64,000 bases of DNA from positions 1-64,000 of the forward strand of contig NZ_FNRJ01000015.1 of NCBI RefSeq assembly GCF_900107855.1. The letters run 5' to 3'. This document shows positions 1 through 8,422 of this stretch, piece by piece; positions within the stretch are counted from its first letter, which is position 1, and each line of letters starts with the position of its first letter. Both the position numbers and the translations under genes were made by a program. The notes beneath the pieces were generated by a model that worked only from the letters and a program-made list of their open reading frames with translations, had not been told where the DNA came from and made no database searches. This DNA is from Marinobacterium iners DSM 11526 (GTDB lineage: Bacteria > Pseudomonadota > Gammaproteobacteria > Pseudomonadales > Balneatricaceae).

Positions 1-320
1 CAACCGCACCGTTCGGTGCAACCTGTTGTCTCAAGCGAGGCGCGTATTCTACCGCAACCCGTTTCAGTGTCAACCGTTTTTTCGTTTTCTGTTTCAGTGC
101 TGAGCACTCAAACAACGATTCGGCAGTCACTCAAGAAGCGTAATGATGAACCAAAAAACCACTTAATTCAACATCTTACCACTTGCTCAATCGATCTGCC
201 CTGAACCGTTTCCGGTGGGCGTCTCAAGCGAGGAGGCGAATTCTACAGACACCACTGAGGGAGTCAACACCTGCGTGTAAAAAAGTTTCAGAAAGATGAA
301 AACCGGCATTGCCCGACCCC
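1..320. other. Non-coding left edge with a two-copy imperfect repeat
   Basis: No convincing gene is seen here; the short open frames are low-complexity and overlap on both strands. Two similar segments, about 29-54 and 220-246, share the core GTCTCAAGCGAGG followed a few bases later by ATTCTAC. The second copy carries an extra AG. What they do is unknown to me; they could be remnants of a duplicated gene end or a protein-binding site. The stretch lies downstream of the tat operon. Confidence 0.4.
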
Positions 321-354
321 AAAACAACAACAGGCGCCAGAGCGCCTGTTGTTC
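321..354 (-). terminator. Rho-independent terminator of the tat operon
   Basis: A perfect 12-bp stem (326-337 with 342-353) closes a four-base loop. Read on the minus strand, it lies 18 bases beyond the tatC stop and is followed by TTGTTTTGGGG. It probably ends the tatABC transcript; the T-run is broken, so termination may be moderate. Confidence 0.8.
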
Positions 355-371
355 TTTTGGATGTAGTAACA

Positions 372-1148
372 CTACTTATTAGGATCAGCCGCGGAGTCAC
401 TTTCATCCTCAGCTTCATCCGGCTTCCGAACCAGTATGGTTCCAAGCAGTATGCCAAGTTCAAACAGCAACCACATCGGAACAGCCAGCAGGCTCTGGGA
501 AATTATATCGGGCGGAGTCAGCAGCATGCCAAGAACAAAACAGCCGACGACGACATAGGCACGCTTCTCTTTTAGGCTTTTGACCGTCACAGCACCAGAC
601 CATAACAGCAGCAGGGTAGCCACGGGTATTTCAAAGACGATGCCGAAAGCAAAAAACAGTTTGAGGACAAAATTGAGATAGCTGCTTATATCGGTCATTA
701 CCGCAATATTTTCAGGCCCTACACTGGTAAAGAAACCGAAGATGATCGGAAACACCACATAGTACGCAAACGCGATACCCATATAAAACAGCAGGATGCT
801 CGAAATCAGCAATGGAATGGCTAGACGCTTTTCATGCTTGTACAAGCCAGGCGCAATGAAGCTCCAGGCCTGATGCAAAAGAAAGGGCATGGCAATGAAA
901 GCTGATGCCACCAGTGTTAGCTTGAATGGCGCAAAGAAAGGAGAGGTCACATCCGTTGCGATCATGCTTGTGCCTTGCGGCAGCAAGGCTGTCAATGGCG
1001 CGGAAATCCACGTGTAGAGGTCGTTGGCAAAGTAGAACAGACCGAGAAAAATCACCAGTATCGCCAAGACGCTGTAAAGCAGTCGTTGACGAAGCTCCAC
1101 CAGATGGGCAATCAAAGGTTGTTCCTGATCAGAGTGATCCACGCTCAT
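372..1148 (-). CDS. tatC: Sec-independent protein translocase subunit TatC
   Basis: TatC is the polytopic receptor of the twin-arginine translocase and binds the twin-arginine signal of folded, often cofactor-containing, exported proteins. The 258-residue product has the family opening (DQEQPLIAHLVELRQRLLYS), the conserved segment SFIAPGLYKHEKR near residue 100, six predicted membrane helices and a short acidic tail. Length is normal. Its start codon overlaps the tatB stop in an ATGA junction, so the two genes are translationally coupled. It is the last gene of the tatABC operon. Confidence 0.97.
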   Translation of the reverse strand: MSVDHSDQEQPLIAHLVELRQRLLYSVLAILVIFLGLFYFANDLYTWISAPLTALLPQGTSMIATDVTSPFFAPFKLTLVASAFIAMPFLLHQAWSFIAPGLYKHEKRLAIPLLISSILLFYMGIAFAYYVVFPIIFGFFTSVGPENIAVMTDISSYLNFVLKLFFAFGIVFEIPVATLLLLWSGAVTVKSLKEKRAYVVVGCFVLGMLLTPPDIISQSLLAVPMWLLFELGILLGTILVRKPDEAEDESDSAADPNK

Positions 1149-1495
1149 GGTGTCTCTTTCTTGTCACTGGTTTTACTTTCATCCGTATTAATACCGGCCT
1201 CGCCTGAACCTTTGGCCTTATCGGCGGTGCCGGTTTCAAAAGGCGAGTCTGAAAATGGTTGGCTCATCTCCCGCAGTTCTCGCTCAAGTTGCTCTTTTTC
1301 GATCGCCGTTGTCCGCTTCAGCTCTTCCATTCTGAGCTCTTCCCTGATCTCACTCTGGATGGAGCCAACGGTACGCCGCAGACGCCCCAGCCACAGGCCG
1401 CAGGTGCGTGCGGCCATCGGCAGACGCTGAGGACCCAGCACCAGCAGCGCAACAACACCTATGACCAGAAGTTCAAAGAAACCGATATCAAACAT
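1145..1495 (-). CDS. tatB: Sec-independent protein translocase subunit TatB
   Basis: TatB forms the substrate-receptor complex with TatC in the inner membrane. The 116-residue protein begins MFDIGFFELLVIGVVALLVLGP, the single N-terminal membrane helix followed by the conserved Gly-Pro hinge. An amphipathic helix and a charged, Glu-rich cytoplasmic tail follow. It sits 11 bases after tatA and overlaps tatC by four bases. The FDIGFFE start separates it clearly from TatA. Confidence 0.95.
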   Translation of the reverse strand: MFDIGFFELLVIGVVALLVLGPQRLPMAARTCGLWLGRLRRTVGSIQSEIREELRMEELKRTTAIEKEQLERELREMSQPFSDSPFETGTADKAKGSGEAGINTDESKTSDKKETP

Positions 1496-1506
1496 CTGCC
1501 GTCAGC

Positions 1507-1764
1507 TTACTTGTCTGACTTGCTGTCGGATTTGGTCTCAGTCTTTTCAGACTCTTTGAACTGAGCATCCTGCTCGGCCGAGATCTTTTTCTGCTCGGCT
1601 TCACTGTCGCTCTTACCTGAATCATCCTCATTCACGGCCTTCTTAAAGCTTTTCAGGGCTCCACCCAGATCACCACCGATATTGCGCAGTTTTTTGGTGC
1701 CAAACAGCAGAATGATGATTACCAGAACGATCAACAGCTGCCAAATACTGATTCCACCGAGCAT
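1507..1764 (-). CDS. tatA: Sec-independent protein translocase subunit TatA
   Basis: TatA is the small pore-forming subunit that oligomerises around the TatBC-substrate complex. The 85-residue product starts [21 protein letters not shown], then [23 protein letters not shown], the standard membrane helix, hinge and amphipathic helix. The tail is rich in Lys, Ser, Asp and Glu and predicted disordered. It is first in tatABC. Ninety-four bases separate it from hisE upstream, enough for its own promoter, though read-through from hisIE is possible. Confidence 0.96.
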   Translation of the reverse strand: MLGGISIWQLLIVLVIIILLFGTKKLRNIGGDLGGALKSFKKAVNEDDSGKSDSEAEQKKISAEQDAQFKESEKTETKSDSKSDK

Positions 1765-1858
1765 ATTGCCTCCCGCGGTTGTAAAGATTCACTGTAGTGA
1801 ATATACCAGTCATATCTTATAGCACCGTTACAGCCCGCAGCTGAAACGGTTTTAATGT

Positions 1859-2191
1859 TTATTGTTTGCCTCGCGAGGCCTTCTCTTCCAGACCTGAAAG
1901 ATCAAAACGACGTGCCAACTCCTGCAGTACAGCCGTATGACTCTCTCCCAGATGTGACAGCATCACCAGTGTATGGAACCAGAGGTCTGCGGTTTCATAG
2001 ATCAGATCGGTATTGTCACCGCTGAGGCCGGCATCCTTGGCAGCCAGTATCGTTTCGACACTTTCTTCACCGACTTTTTCCAGAATTTTGTTGAGTCCCT
2101 TGGCATGCAGAGATGCCACATAGGAAGTTTCGGCATCCGCCTGCTTACGAGCCTCAAGCACCTGTTGTAGTTGATCAAGCACATCACTCAT
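1859..2191 (-). CDS. hisE: Phosphoribosyl-ATP pyrophosphatase HisE
   Basis: HisE hydrolyses phosphoribosyl-ATP to phosphoribosyl-AMP, the second step of histidine synthesis. I place the start at [16 protein letters not shown], giving 110 residues, normal for HisE. A second in-frame ATG lies immediately upstream (2194). The MazG-type core [19 protein letters not shown] and the segment [16 protein letters not shown] carry the acidic metal-binding residues. The start overlaps the hisI stop by 8-11 bases, so hisI and hisE are separate but coupled genes, as in pseudomonads, rather than the fused HisIE of enterobacteria. Confidence 0.94.
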   Translation of the reverse strand: MSDVLDQLQQVLEARKQADAETSYVASLHAKGLNKILEKVGEESVETILAAKDAGLSGDNTDLIYETADLWFHTLVMLSHLGESHTAVLQELARRFDLSGLEEKASRGKQ

Positions 2192-2594
2192 CATGCGAGC
2201 CTTTGCTGGTATAGATTTGATTCGGATCCTTGCGTACGGCATCAACGGTTTCCCATTCTGTGCCATTGCGCAGTACACGATAGAAGCAGCTCTCACGACC
2301 GGTATGACAGGCGATGTCGCCCAACTGTTCAACACTGAGCAGAATCACGTCCCCGTCACAGTCCAGTCTAAGTTCATGCAGTTTCTGCACATGTCCGGAT
2401 TCTTCACCCTTGCGCCAAAGCCTGTTGCGCGAGCGCGACCAATAGATGGCTCGCTGTTCGGACACCGTCAACTGCAGCGCCTCTTCATTCATCCAGGCCA
2501 CCATCAGGATGCGCCCGGTTCTGAAGTCCTGGGCGATGGCCGGGATCAGGCCCTTTTCGTCCCACTTGATCTGCTCAAGCCAGTCTGCAGACAT
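2184..2594 (-). CDS. hisI: Phosphoribosyl-AMP cyclohydrolase HisI
   Basis: HisI opens the adenine ring of phosphoribosyl-AMP, the third step of histidine synthesis. The 136-residue protein shows the metal site [10 protein letters not shown], where alternating Asp residues bind magnesium, and the zinc-ligand region [29 protein letters not shown] is also typical. It stands 76 bases behind ubiB and overlaps hisE. The remaining his genes found here (hisBHAF) are about 36 kb away, so the pathway is split over at least two loci. Confidence 0.95.
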   Translation of the reverse strand: MSADWLEQIKWDEKGLIPAIAQDFRTGRILMVAWMNEEALQLTVSEQRAIYWSRSRNRLWRKGEESGHVQKLHELRLDCDGDVILLSVEQLGDIACHTGRESCFYRVLRNGTEWETVDAVRKDPNQIYTSKGSHDE

Positions 2595-2670
2595 GATGCC
2601 TCTCTGTACTGTTCCGATTGAATTGGAAGCGTCGAAGCATAACTGATCGTGACGACCTGAACCAGCAGCC

Positions 2671-4302
2671 TCAGGCTCGCCAGATCAACAGCCAGCCGCA
2701 GCCCCCCGCTAGCAGCGCATACCAAGGCAGATCCTGTAGGCTTTGTTGCAATGCTGGCAGTGCAGTCACCGTCGCGGCAGCCAGTAGGGTTATCCCCGTC
2801 AGCAGATAACGTCTTTTACGTTGTTCATCCCGTACCCGCTGTTGCTGAAGCTTGAGTTGCAGCCCCTCATTGTTCTCGGAACCAAGCTTGAGTTGTTGCA
2901 GGCTGTCATACACCAGCTGGGGTAAGTGGGGCATTTTTTCCAACCATTCCGGCGCCTGTTGCTTGATGCTTTGATAGGCTGCCTTAACGCCCATCCGCTG
3001 CTGCATCCAGTTTTCCAGAAACGGCTTGGCGGTCTGCCAAAGGTCGAGGTCAGGGTAGAGTTGGCGCCCCAGCCCTTCAATGTTAAGCAGGGTCTTCTGC
3101 AACAATACCAGCTGCGGCTGAACTTCCATATTGAAGCGACGTGCGGTCTGAAACAGCCCCAGCAGCACCATACCAAAAGATATATCCTTCAGCGGCTTCT
3201 CAAAAATCGGCTCACAAACGCTGCGGATCGCTGTCTCGAACGCATGCACGTTAGTATCTCTCGGCACCCAGCCTGAGTCGATGTGCAACTGCGCAACCTG
3301 CCGATAGTCGCGCTTAAAAAAAGCGAGAATATTACGTGCCAGATAGTTTTGATCCTCGGCATTGAGTGAGCCGATGATGCCAAAGTCTACGGCAATATAT
3401 TGTGGATTGGCCGGATTATCCCGTGATACGAAAATATTGCCCGGGTGCATGTCGGCATGGAAAAAGCTGTCACGGAATACTTGCGTGAAAAAGATCTCCA
3501 CGCCACGCTCTGCCAGCAGTTTCATGTCAGTCCCCTGCGCCCGCAGCTGTGCCACATCAGCAACAGGGACCCCCTGTATACGCTCCATCACCAGAACTTG
3601 CTGACGGGTGTAATCCCAGAATATTTCGGGCACATACAGGATGTCAGAGTCATCAAAGTTGCGTCTCAGCTGCGACCCGTTGGCAGCTTCCTTGCGTAAA
3701 TCCAGCTCGTCGAAAATGGTCTGTTCATACTCATGCACCACCTCGACAGGGCGCAGCCGTCGCCCTTCAGACCAGATCGCCTGCATCAGCCGCGCCAGCA
3801 GATACAGCAGCGCCACATCTTGACGGATAACGCTGCTGATACCGGGGCGTATCACCTTGACCACAACCGCCTTGCCATCATTCAGTGTCGCCGCATGTAC
3901 CTGCGCCACCGAGGCAGACGCCATTGGCTCTACACTGAATGATGAGAAAATCTCCGTAACAGGTCGCTTCAATTCGCGCTCGATTATCTTCTGCGCCAAC
4001 TGACCGGAGAAAGGCGGTACCCGGTCCTGCAGTTTTGAGAGTTCCTGTGCGATGTCATCCGGCAGCAGATCTCGACGCGTAGACAGCATCTGACCAAACT
4101 TGATGAACACCGGCCCCAATGCCTCAAGCGCCAGGCGCAAACGTTCCGCCTGCGGGTGGCGAGCAGGAATAAGGTAGCGGGATGGGAGTAGCCAGAACAG
4201 AGCCCTCACATACCAGGGCAACAGTGGCTGATTGAAAAACGTGTCGAGACGATAGTAAGAGAAGATCCAGGCGATCTTCAATGAGCGCAATACGGTCCGC
4301 AC
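2671..4302 (-). CDS. ubiB: Ubiquinone biosynthesis regulatory ATPase UbiB
   Basis: UbiB is an atypical membrane-anchored kinase/ATPase (ABC1/ADCK/UbiB family) needed for coenzyme Q synthesis. The 543-residue product contains the KxGQ region ([20 protein letters not shown]), an Ala-rich nucleotide loop ([12 protein letters not shown]), VVVKVIRPG, the catalytic-loop-like [12 protein letters not shown] and VDFGIIG. Two C-terminal hydrophobic helices form the membrane anchor. The apparent start is GTG. The usual upstream partners ubiE and ubiJ are missing; a diguanylate cyclase ends 37 bases upstream instead. The downstream neighbour is hisI. Confidence 0.95.
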   Translation of the reverse strand: MRTVLRSLKIAWIFSYYRLDTFFNQPLLPWYVRALFWLLPSRYLIPARHPQAERLRLALEALGPVFIKFGQMLSTRRDLLPDDIAQELSKLQDRVPPFSGQLAQKIIERELKRPVTEIFSSFSVEPMASASVAQVHAATLNDGKAVVVKVIRPGISSVIRQDVALLYLLARLMQAIWSEGRRLRPVEVVHEYEQTIFDELDLRKEAANGSQLRRNFDDSDILYVPEIFWDYTRQQVLVMERIQGVPVADVAQLRAQGTDMKLLAERGVEIFFTQVFRDSFFHADMHPGNIFVSRDNPANPQYIAVDFGIIGSLNAEDQNYLARNILAFFKRDYRQVAQLHIDSGWVPRDTNVHAFETAIRSVCEPIFEKPLKDISFGMVLLGLFQTARRFNMEVQPQLVLLQKTLLNIEGLGRQLYPDLDLWQTAKPFLENWMQQRMGVKAAYQSIKQQAPEWLEKMPHLPQLVYDSLQQLKLGSENNEGLQLKLQQQRVRDEQRKRRYLLTGITLLAAATVTALPALQQSLQDLPWYALLAGGCGWLLIWRA

Positions 4303-4339
4303 AGCTCAGGATATCCCGTGGTTGACGAAAAGCCCCATT

Positions 4340-5908
4340 CTACCCTGTCGTGGCCAGCTGTGTCTGGTTTCGGCCCTGTTGCTTGGCTCGATAAAGTGCC
4401 TGGTCCGCACGTGTAAACAGATTTTCTGCGTCATCTTCGGAGGCAACCTCAGCGACACCAAAGGAGATACTAACTTCAACCCGCTCACCCTTGAAGTTGA
4501 AGGGGCTGTCGGCAATGGCCTGACGCAACTTCTCGGTGGCACGGTAGGCCTCATCGGCACTGGTTGAGGGAAACAGGATAACAAACTCTTCACCGCCAAA
4601 ACGGGCAATAAAATCAGTGCTGCGCAGACTATGCATCAACACCTTGGTTACAAGGCGCAACACTCTGTCACCAGCAAGGTGCCCCAAATCATCATTGATT
4701 TTCTTGAAAAAATCGATATCTCCGACAGCAAGGGAAAACCGTGTTTGATAGCGTCGCCAGCGATCCATCTCCGATTCCAGATGCTGCTCATAGGCAGTTC
4801 TGTTCGGCAGACCGGTCAGGGGATCCGTGCGCGCACGCAGTTGCTCCTCTTTCATCCTTGCCTTGACCTTACTGGTCTCGACTTCCATCTGCTCAACCTT
4901 GTGCAGCAGGTCATCATAACGCCGGTTCAGACGGTCTTCGCGCGTCTGCTCCTGCTGTCGGTAGCTGTCCATGGTACGCACGATAGAGGCCAACTGCCGG
5001 GCAACACTCTGCTTCAGCAGGTTGAGGTCCTCGGACTCTTTCACCGTAAGATGAATATTGCGTACATCACGACGCACCGTCGAGTCCAGCTGATGATGCG
5101 CCTGCACCGCCTGCGCCTCATCAGTTCGACTTTCTTCCAGAAACTGTTGTACATACGAGAGTTGGGAATTCAACGTCAGCAGGTAATTTTCAAAATCTTC
5201 CTGAGTGTTTCCTCCTGCAAGACGTACCAGCTCAATCACTGTGGAAAGCATCTCAGGCAGCTGCTCCAGCTCCAGCCCTTCCTCAAGCTGACATACCAGG
5301 CTCCGAGCACGTTCAACACCCTCTGCTGGCACCTGCAATGCTTCAAGCAACTGCAGCATCTCCGATGCGACACTGGCACGGAGCACATCAATATCCTGGC
5401 CCGCATCAGCGTTCAGTTCAAAATCATTTTCAGGGGAGCCTGAGGTTGCGTTACTCACCAGCATGCCATTTTGCAGCTCGACCAGGTCCATCAGCAAATC
5501 AGATAGCTTGTACAGACGCTCGACTGCATCCGGGATACGGTTTTCAACGTTGCCCAGAAGATTATCGACAGAAGGAACCTTATTGACCCGACGCAGCTGC
5601 TGGCTCCAGCGGCGCAGCACCTTGGCAAGGCTGTCGGAGACTCCGTGCCGATCCTGATCCAGTTGTTTGACGCTTTTACGGACCTGACGTGACAACGATG
5701 CCACACGTTCGGTATTCTGTGACTTCAGTGAAGCCAAAAGGGAAGCAAGTTCGCTGTCAAGTTCAGACCCATTGCCCTGCAGGCCCAGTGCCATGTGCTC
5801 GACCAGTGCAGTAAGCTCACTTTTGATACGGGCATCAGACTGCTGCTGCCGCTCAACTTCGAGCGTCAACTCCGTATATTTGCGCTTCCAGTTTTCCTGG
5901 TCAGACAC
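4340..5908 (-). CDS. Diguanylate cyclase, coiled-coil plus GGDEF
   Basis: This protein is predicted to make cyclic di-GMP from two GTP. The first ~350 of 522 residues lack membrane segments and are rich in Glu, Gln, Leu and Arg with heptad character, a soluble coiled-coil regulatory region. The C-terminal GGDEF domain has DPLTGLPNRTAYEQHLE, DIDFFKKINDDLGHLAGD and the active site RFGGEEFVIL. RSTD, five residues upstream of GGEEF, fits the inhibitory I-site. Position next to dsbA and cytochrome c4 matches P. aeruginosa DgcH (PA5487), which is somewhat longer; orthology is inferred from position and architecture. Confidence 0.93.
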   Translation of the reverse strand: MSDQENWKRKYTELTLEVERQQQSDARIKSELTALVEHMALGLQGNGSELDSELASLLASLKSQNTERVASLSRQVRKSVKQLDQDRHGVSDSLAKVLRRWSQQLRRVNKVPSVDNLLGNVENRIPDAVERLYKLSDLLMDLVELQNGMLVSNATSGSPENDFELNADAGQDIDVLRASVASEMLQLLEALQVPAEGVERARSLVCQLEEGLELEQLPEMLSTVIELVRLAGGNTQEDFENYLLTLNSQLSYVQQFLEESRTDEAQAVQAHHQLDSTVRRDVRNIHLTVKESEDLNLLKQSVARQLASIVRTMDSYRQQEQTREDRLNRRYDDLLHKVEQMEVETSKVKARMKEEQLRARTDPLTGLPNRTAYEQHLESEMDRWRRYQTRFSLAVGDIDFFKKINDDLGHLAGDRVLRLVTKVLMHSLRSTDFIARFGGEEFVILFPSTSADEAYRATEKLRQAIADSPFNFKGERVEVSISFGVAEVASEDDAENLFTRADQALYRAKQQGRNQTQLATTG

Positions 5909-5983
5909 TCACTTTCCTCACCACAAGACAATCTACGCTTCTGAGCTACAGCATATTACCTTGCGTTTCTGAATGGAAACGAA

Positions 5984-6009
5984 AAAACCGCCTGCAAAAG
6001 GCGGTTTTT
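5984..6009 (-). terminator. Terminator downstream of dsbA
   Basis: The stem AAAACCGCC (984-992 of this kilobase) pairs with GGCGGTTTT (6000-6008) over a seven-base loop. A-run and T-run flank it, so it can work in both directions. It lies just beyond the dsbA stop on the minus strand and separates dsbA from the diguanylate cyclase gene. Confidence 0.85.
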
Positions 6010-6030
6010 GGTGTTGCGGCATGACCTGAA

Positions 6031-6654
6031 TCAGAGTGCCGAGCGTTCGCGCTCAACCAGATAGTCCACGACCTCAAGCATTTCCTTGTGCCCCCCGGCT
6101 GAAGCAGCACTTACACGGTACTTGCCATTCACAACCATGGCCGGAACACCGGTAATTTCATAGCCACGCAGCTTGGAGTCTCCCTGCTTGAGTTTCATGT
6201 TAACGGCAAAAGAATCATAAAGCTTCGTGAACTCTTCCTTCTCAATACCCAAGGTAGCATAAAACTCAGCCAGCGCTTCCACACTGCTGAAACGCTTGCG
6301 CTGAAGGTGGATTGCGTCAAACATTGGCTGGTGCGTTTCTTTAACTTTATCGCTCAATTCGGCAACATAATAGGCCCGCGCCAGCGGCTCCCAGCTGCGA
6401 CCAAACACCACAGGCAGACCAACGAAAGCAACATCATCAGCCTGCTGTTCGCGCCAGTGAGCCAACATAGGTTCAAAGGTGTTGCAGTGAGGACAGGCAT
6501 ACCCGAAAGCCTCAACCACTTCTACCTTATCATCCGCGACCGTTTTGACCGGATGAGACAGAGCGAAATAGTGCTCACCTTCGCGATAGTCCTGAGCCCA
6601 GGACAGTGCGGCAAACAAAGACAGCGATGCTGTCAGCAACAGCTTTTTCAACAT
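6031..6654 (-). CDS. dsbA: Thiol:disulfide interchange protein DsbA
   Basis: DsbA introduces disulfide bonds into exported proteins in the periplasm and is reoxidised by DsbB. The 207-residue precursor has a signal peptide (MLKKLLLTASLSLFAALSWA) and the thioredoxin-fold site FGYACPHCNTFEP, the CPHC form typical of DsbA. GVPAMVVNGKYRV contains the cis-proline (GVP) near residue 170. Cytochrome c4 lies upstream, and each gene has its own terminator, so they are probably transcribed separately. Confidence 0.96.
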   Translation of the reverse strand: MLKKLLLTASLSLFAALSWAQDYREGEHYFALSHPVKTVADDKVEVVEAFGYACPHCNTFEPMLAHWREQQADDVAFVGLPVVFGRSWEPLARAYYVAELSDKVKETHQPMFDAIHLQRKRFSSVEALAEFYATLGIEKEEFTKLYDSFAVNMKLKQGDSKLRGYEITGVPAMVVNGKYRVSAASAGGHKEMLEVVDYLVERERSAL

Positions 6655-6726
6655 TTCAATTCTCCCAGAGCTGGCATCTTGTCGAATAGTGACCTCGACA
6701 AGCCTGAATAAGTTTCATGCTCAACA

Positions 6727-6752
6727 AAAAAGGCAGCCTATGCTGCCTTTTT
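6727..6752 (-). terminator. Terminator downstream of cytochrome c4
   Basis: AAAAAGGCAGC and GCTGCCTTTTT form a perfect 11-bp stem around a four-base loop, with T-runs available on either strand. It lies between the cytochrome c4 stop and the dsbA start, in position to end the cytochrome transcript. Confidence 0.88.
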
Positions 6753-6779
6753 GATCAGACTGGACGCAACGCCTGCCGC

Positions 6780-7382
6780 TTAGTGCAGGCCCTGAACGTA
6801 CTGGGAAACCGCTTTCATTTCCGCTTCGCTCATTTTGGATGCAATATCGCGCATCATGTTGGCCGGATCGTTGTTGCGGTCACCGCTGGCAAACTTCTTC
6901 AGTGTAGACTCAACATACTGGGCGTGCTGACCGCTAAGCGACGGGTAGGCCGCAGAGTCTATCCCCTTGCCGTTGGGGCCGTGGCAAGCCGTACAGGCTG
7001 CTACGCCTTTATCTGCAACACCGGCGCGCCATATTTTCTGACCCGCCTCAACCTGGTCTGCTGCAGCCTGCCCCAGCTGAACGTTCTTGCTGGCGAAGAA
7101 CGCCGCAATATCAGCCAAGTCCTGTTCATTGAGGTTATCCAGCAAACCGGTCATTTCCGGCACGGAACGGACACCGCTTTTGATTTCGAGCATCTGCTTG
7201 AGCAGGTATTTTTCACCCTGCCCAGCCAGTTTCGGGAAGTTACCCACGACACTGTTGCCATCGGCACTGTGACAGGCAGTACATACGGCTGTCTTGCCCT
7301 GGCCTGCAGTTGCATCACCTGCCGCATGCGCGACGCCGGTGATACCGATGCTTACCAGTAAGCTGATCAGTAGTTTGTTCAT
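6780..7382 (-). CDS. Dihaem cytochrome c4
   Basis: This periplasmic electron carrier supplies terminal oxidases and similar partners. The 200-residue precursor has a signal peptide ending near THVAHAAG (cleavage about residue 20). Two haem c sites follow: CTACHSADGN in the first half and CTACHGPNGKG in the second, the internal duplication that defines cytochrome c4. Met ligands are available in NMMRDIASKMS and VPEMTGL. It faces engB across a 200-bp divergent region. The neighbour DsbA matters for cytochrome maturation only indirectly. Confidence 0.93.
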   Translation of the reverse strand: MNKLLISLLVSIGITGVAHAAGDATAGQGKTAVCTACHSADGNSVVGNFPKLAGQGEKYLLKQMLEIKSGVRSVPEMTGLLDNLNEQDLADIAAFFASKNVQLGQAAADQVEAGQKIWRAGVADKGVAACTACHGPNGKGIDSAAYPSLSGQHAQYVESTLKKFASGDRNNDPANMMRDIASKMSEAEMKAVSQYVQGLH

Positions 7383-7584
7383 TGACTAACCCAGACTCTT
7401 GCTTGACGAAATGTGTTTTAATCTACCGCTGATTTTGCAGTAAACAGCAGTAAACGGCCAATTTCCACTATTACCCTGACTGGAGACAGACTCGGTTCGC
7501 GGGTAAAATTGGCGGCATTATAAACCAATATCCCCACAAACTGGAACGTATATGTTCACTTTGTGGCCACCCGAGTCTTGCGCC

Positions 7585-8256
7585 ATGTCTACGTTTGACC
7601 CCGTTATCCATTACAACCTTGCTCATTTCGAGACCAGCGCATCACGTCTCGACCAATGTCCGCCCGACACCGGTGCCGAGGTTGCCTTTGCCGGTCGTTC
7701 CAATGCCGGCAAATCCAGCGCGATCAACGCACTGACCGCACAGACCGCGTTGGCACGGACCTCAAAAACCCCCGGACGTACGCAGCTGATCAACTTTTTC
7801 AGGCTCAACATTGAAGGCCTTAGACTGGTCGACCTACCGGGTTACGGCTATGCCAAGGTGCCGGTTGCGATGAAACTTCACTGGCAGCGCCATCTGGATG
7901 CCTACCTGCAGCACCGCGAATGCCTGCAGGGTGTGGTACTGGTGATGGATATTCGCCATCCAATGAAGGAATTCGACGAAATGATGGTGCATTGGTGCTC
8001 ATCGACCGGTGTACCCCTGCACGTGCTGCTGACCAAGGAAGACAAACTCAAGCGAGGTCCGGCCAAGAGCACCATGTTGCAGATTCAGAAGCAACTCAAG
8101 GAACGGTTGGGCGACAAGGTGAGTGTGCAGACGTTTTCGGCTCTGAAAAAGTCAGGTGTGGACCAGCTGCGCCAGAGGATCAACAGTTGGCTGCTGCCGG
8201 ATCTGAAAGAGATGCAACCGGATGAGGTGGAGCTGATTCCACCCAAAGCAGACTGA
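7585..8256 (+). CDS. engB: Ribosome biogenesis GTPase EngB (YihA/YsxC)
   Basis: EngB is a small essential GTPase needed for 50S ribosomal subunit assembly. The product (223 residues from [11 protein letters not shown]) shows G1 [11 protein letters not shown]2 around [10 protein letters not shown]3 [11 protein letters not shown]4 LTKEDKL and a G5 FSALKKSG. I chose the ATG at 7585 because family members carry only about 25-30 residues before the G1 motif; an in-frame ATG 33 bases upstream would add eleven residues. Neither start has a strong ribosome-binding site. It converges with polA. Confidence 0.94.
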   Translation: MSTFDPVIHYNLAHFETSASRLDQCPPDTGAEVAFAGRSNAGKSSAINALTAQTALARTSKTPGRTQLINFFRLNIEGLRLVDLPGYGYAKVPVAMKLHWQRHLDAYLQHRECLQGVVLVMDIRHPMKEFDEMMVHWCSSTGVPLHVLLTKEDKLKRGPAKSTMLQIQKQLKERLGDKVSVQTFSALKKSGVDQLRQRINSWLLPDLKEMQPDEVELIPPKAD

Positions 8257-8262
8257 CAGCCA

Positions 8263-8373
8263 AGAAAAACCCCGGCAGATGGAAGGGGAGCACCACTGCC
8301 GGGGTCAAGATGTCATGACAGACAGAGCCGCGACTCCACGCTGGCAAGACTGGGATTTCATGCCGCGGCTCAA
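8263..8373 (-). ncRNA. Predicted Spot 42/ErsA-position small RNA
   Basis: The gap between engB and polA is where Spot 42 (enterobacteria) and ErsA (P. aeruginosa) are encoded. Read in the polA direction it contains an 8-bp stem GAGCCGCG/CGCGGCTC (8371-8364 with 8332-8325), a linker, then CCCCGGCAG/CTGCCGGGG (8304-8296 with 8278-8270) followed by TTTTTC, a clear intrinsic terminator. The terminator loop exposes CTCCCCTTCC, complementary to Shine-Dalgarno sequences. A sigma-E-like promoter sits at the right distance. The size would be near 110 nt. Alternatively the hairpin is only the polA terminator. Confidence 0.6.
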
Positions 8374-8377
8374 CAGT

Positions 8378-8403
8378 TAAGACCCTTGATTCGACAAAAG
8401 TTC
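8378..8403 (-). promoter_or_regulatory. Sigma-E/AlgU-like promoter for the predicted small RNA
   Basis: On the minus strand GAACTT (8403-8398) is followed after 15 bases by TCTTA (8382-8378). This resembles the envelope-stress (RpoE/AlgU) arrangement GAACTT-N15/17-TCnnA. Transcription would start near 8371, at the base of the first hairpin. The -10 is only a partial match. P. aeruginosa ErsA is known to depend on AlgU, which is why I weigh this match. Confidence 0.4.
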
Positions 8404-8422
8404 ACTTTTGTACAAAAAAAGA

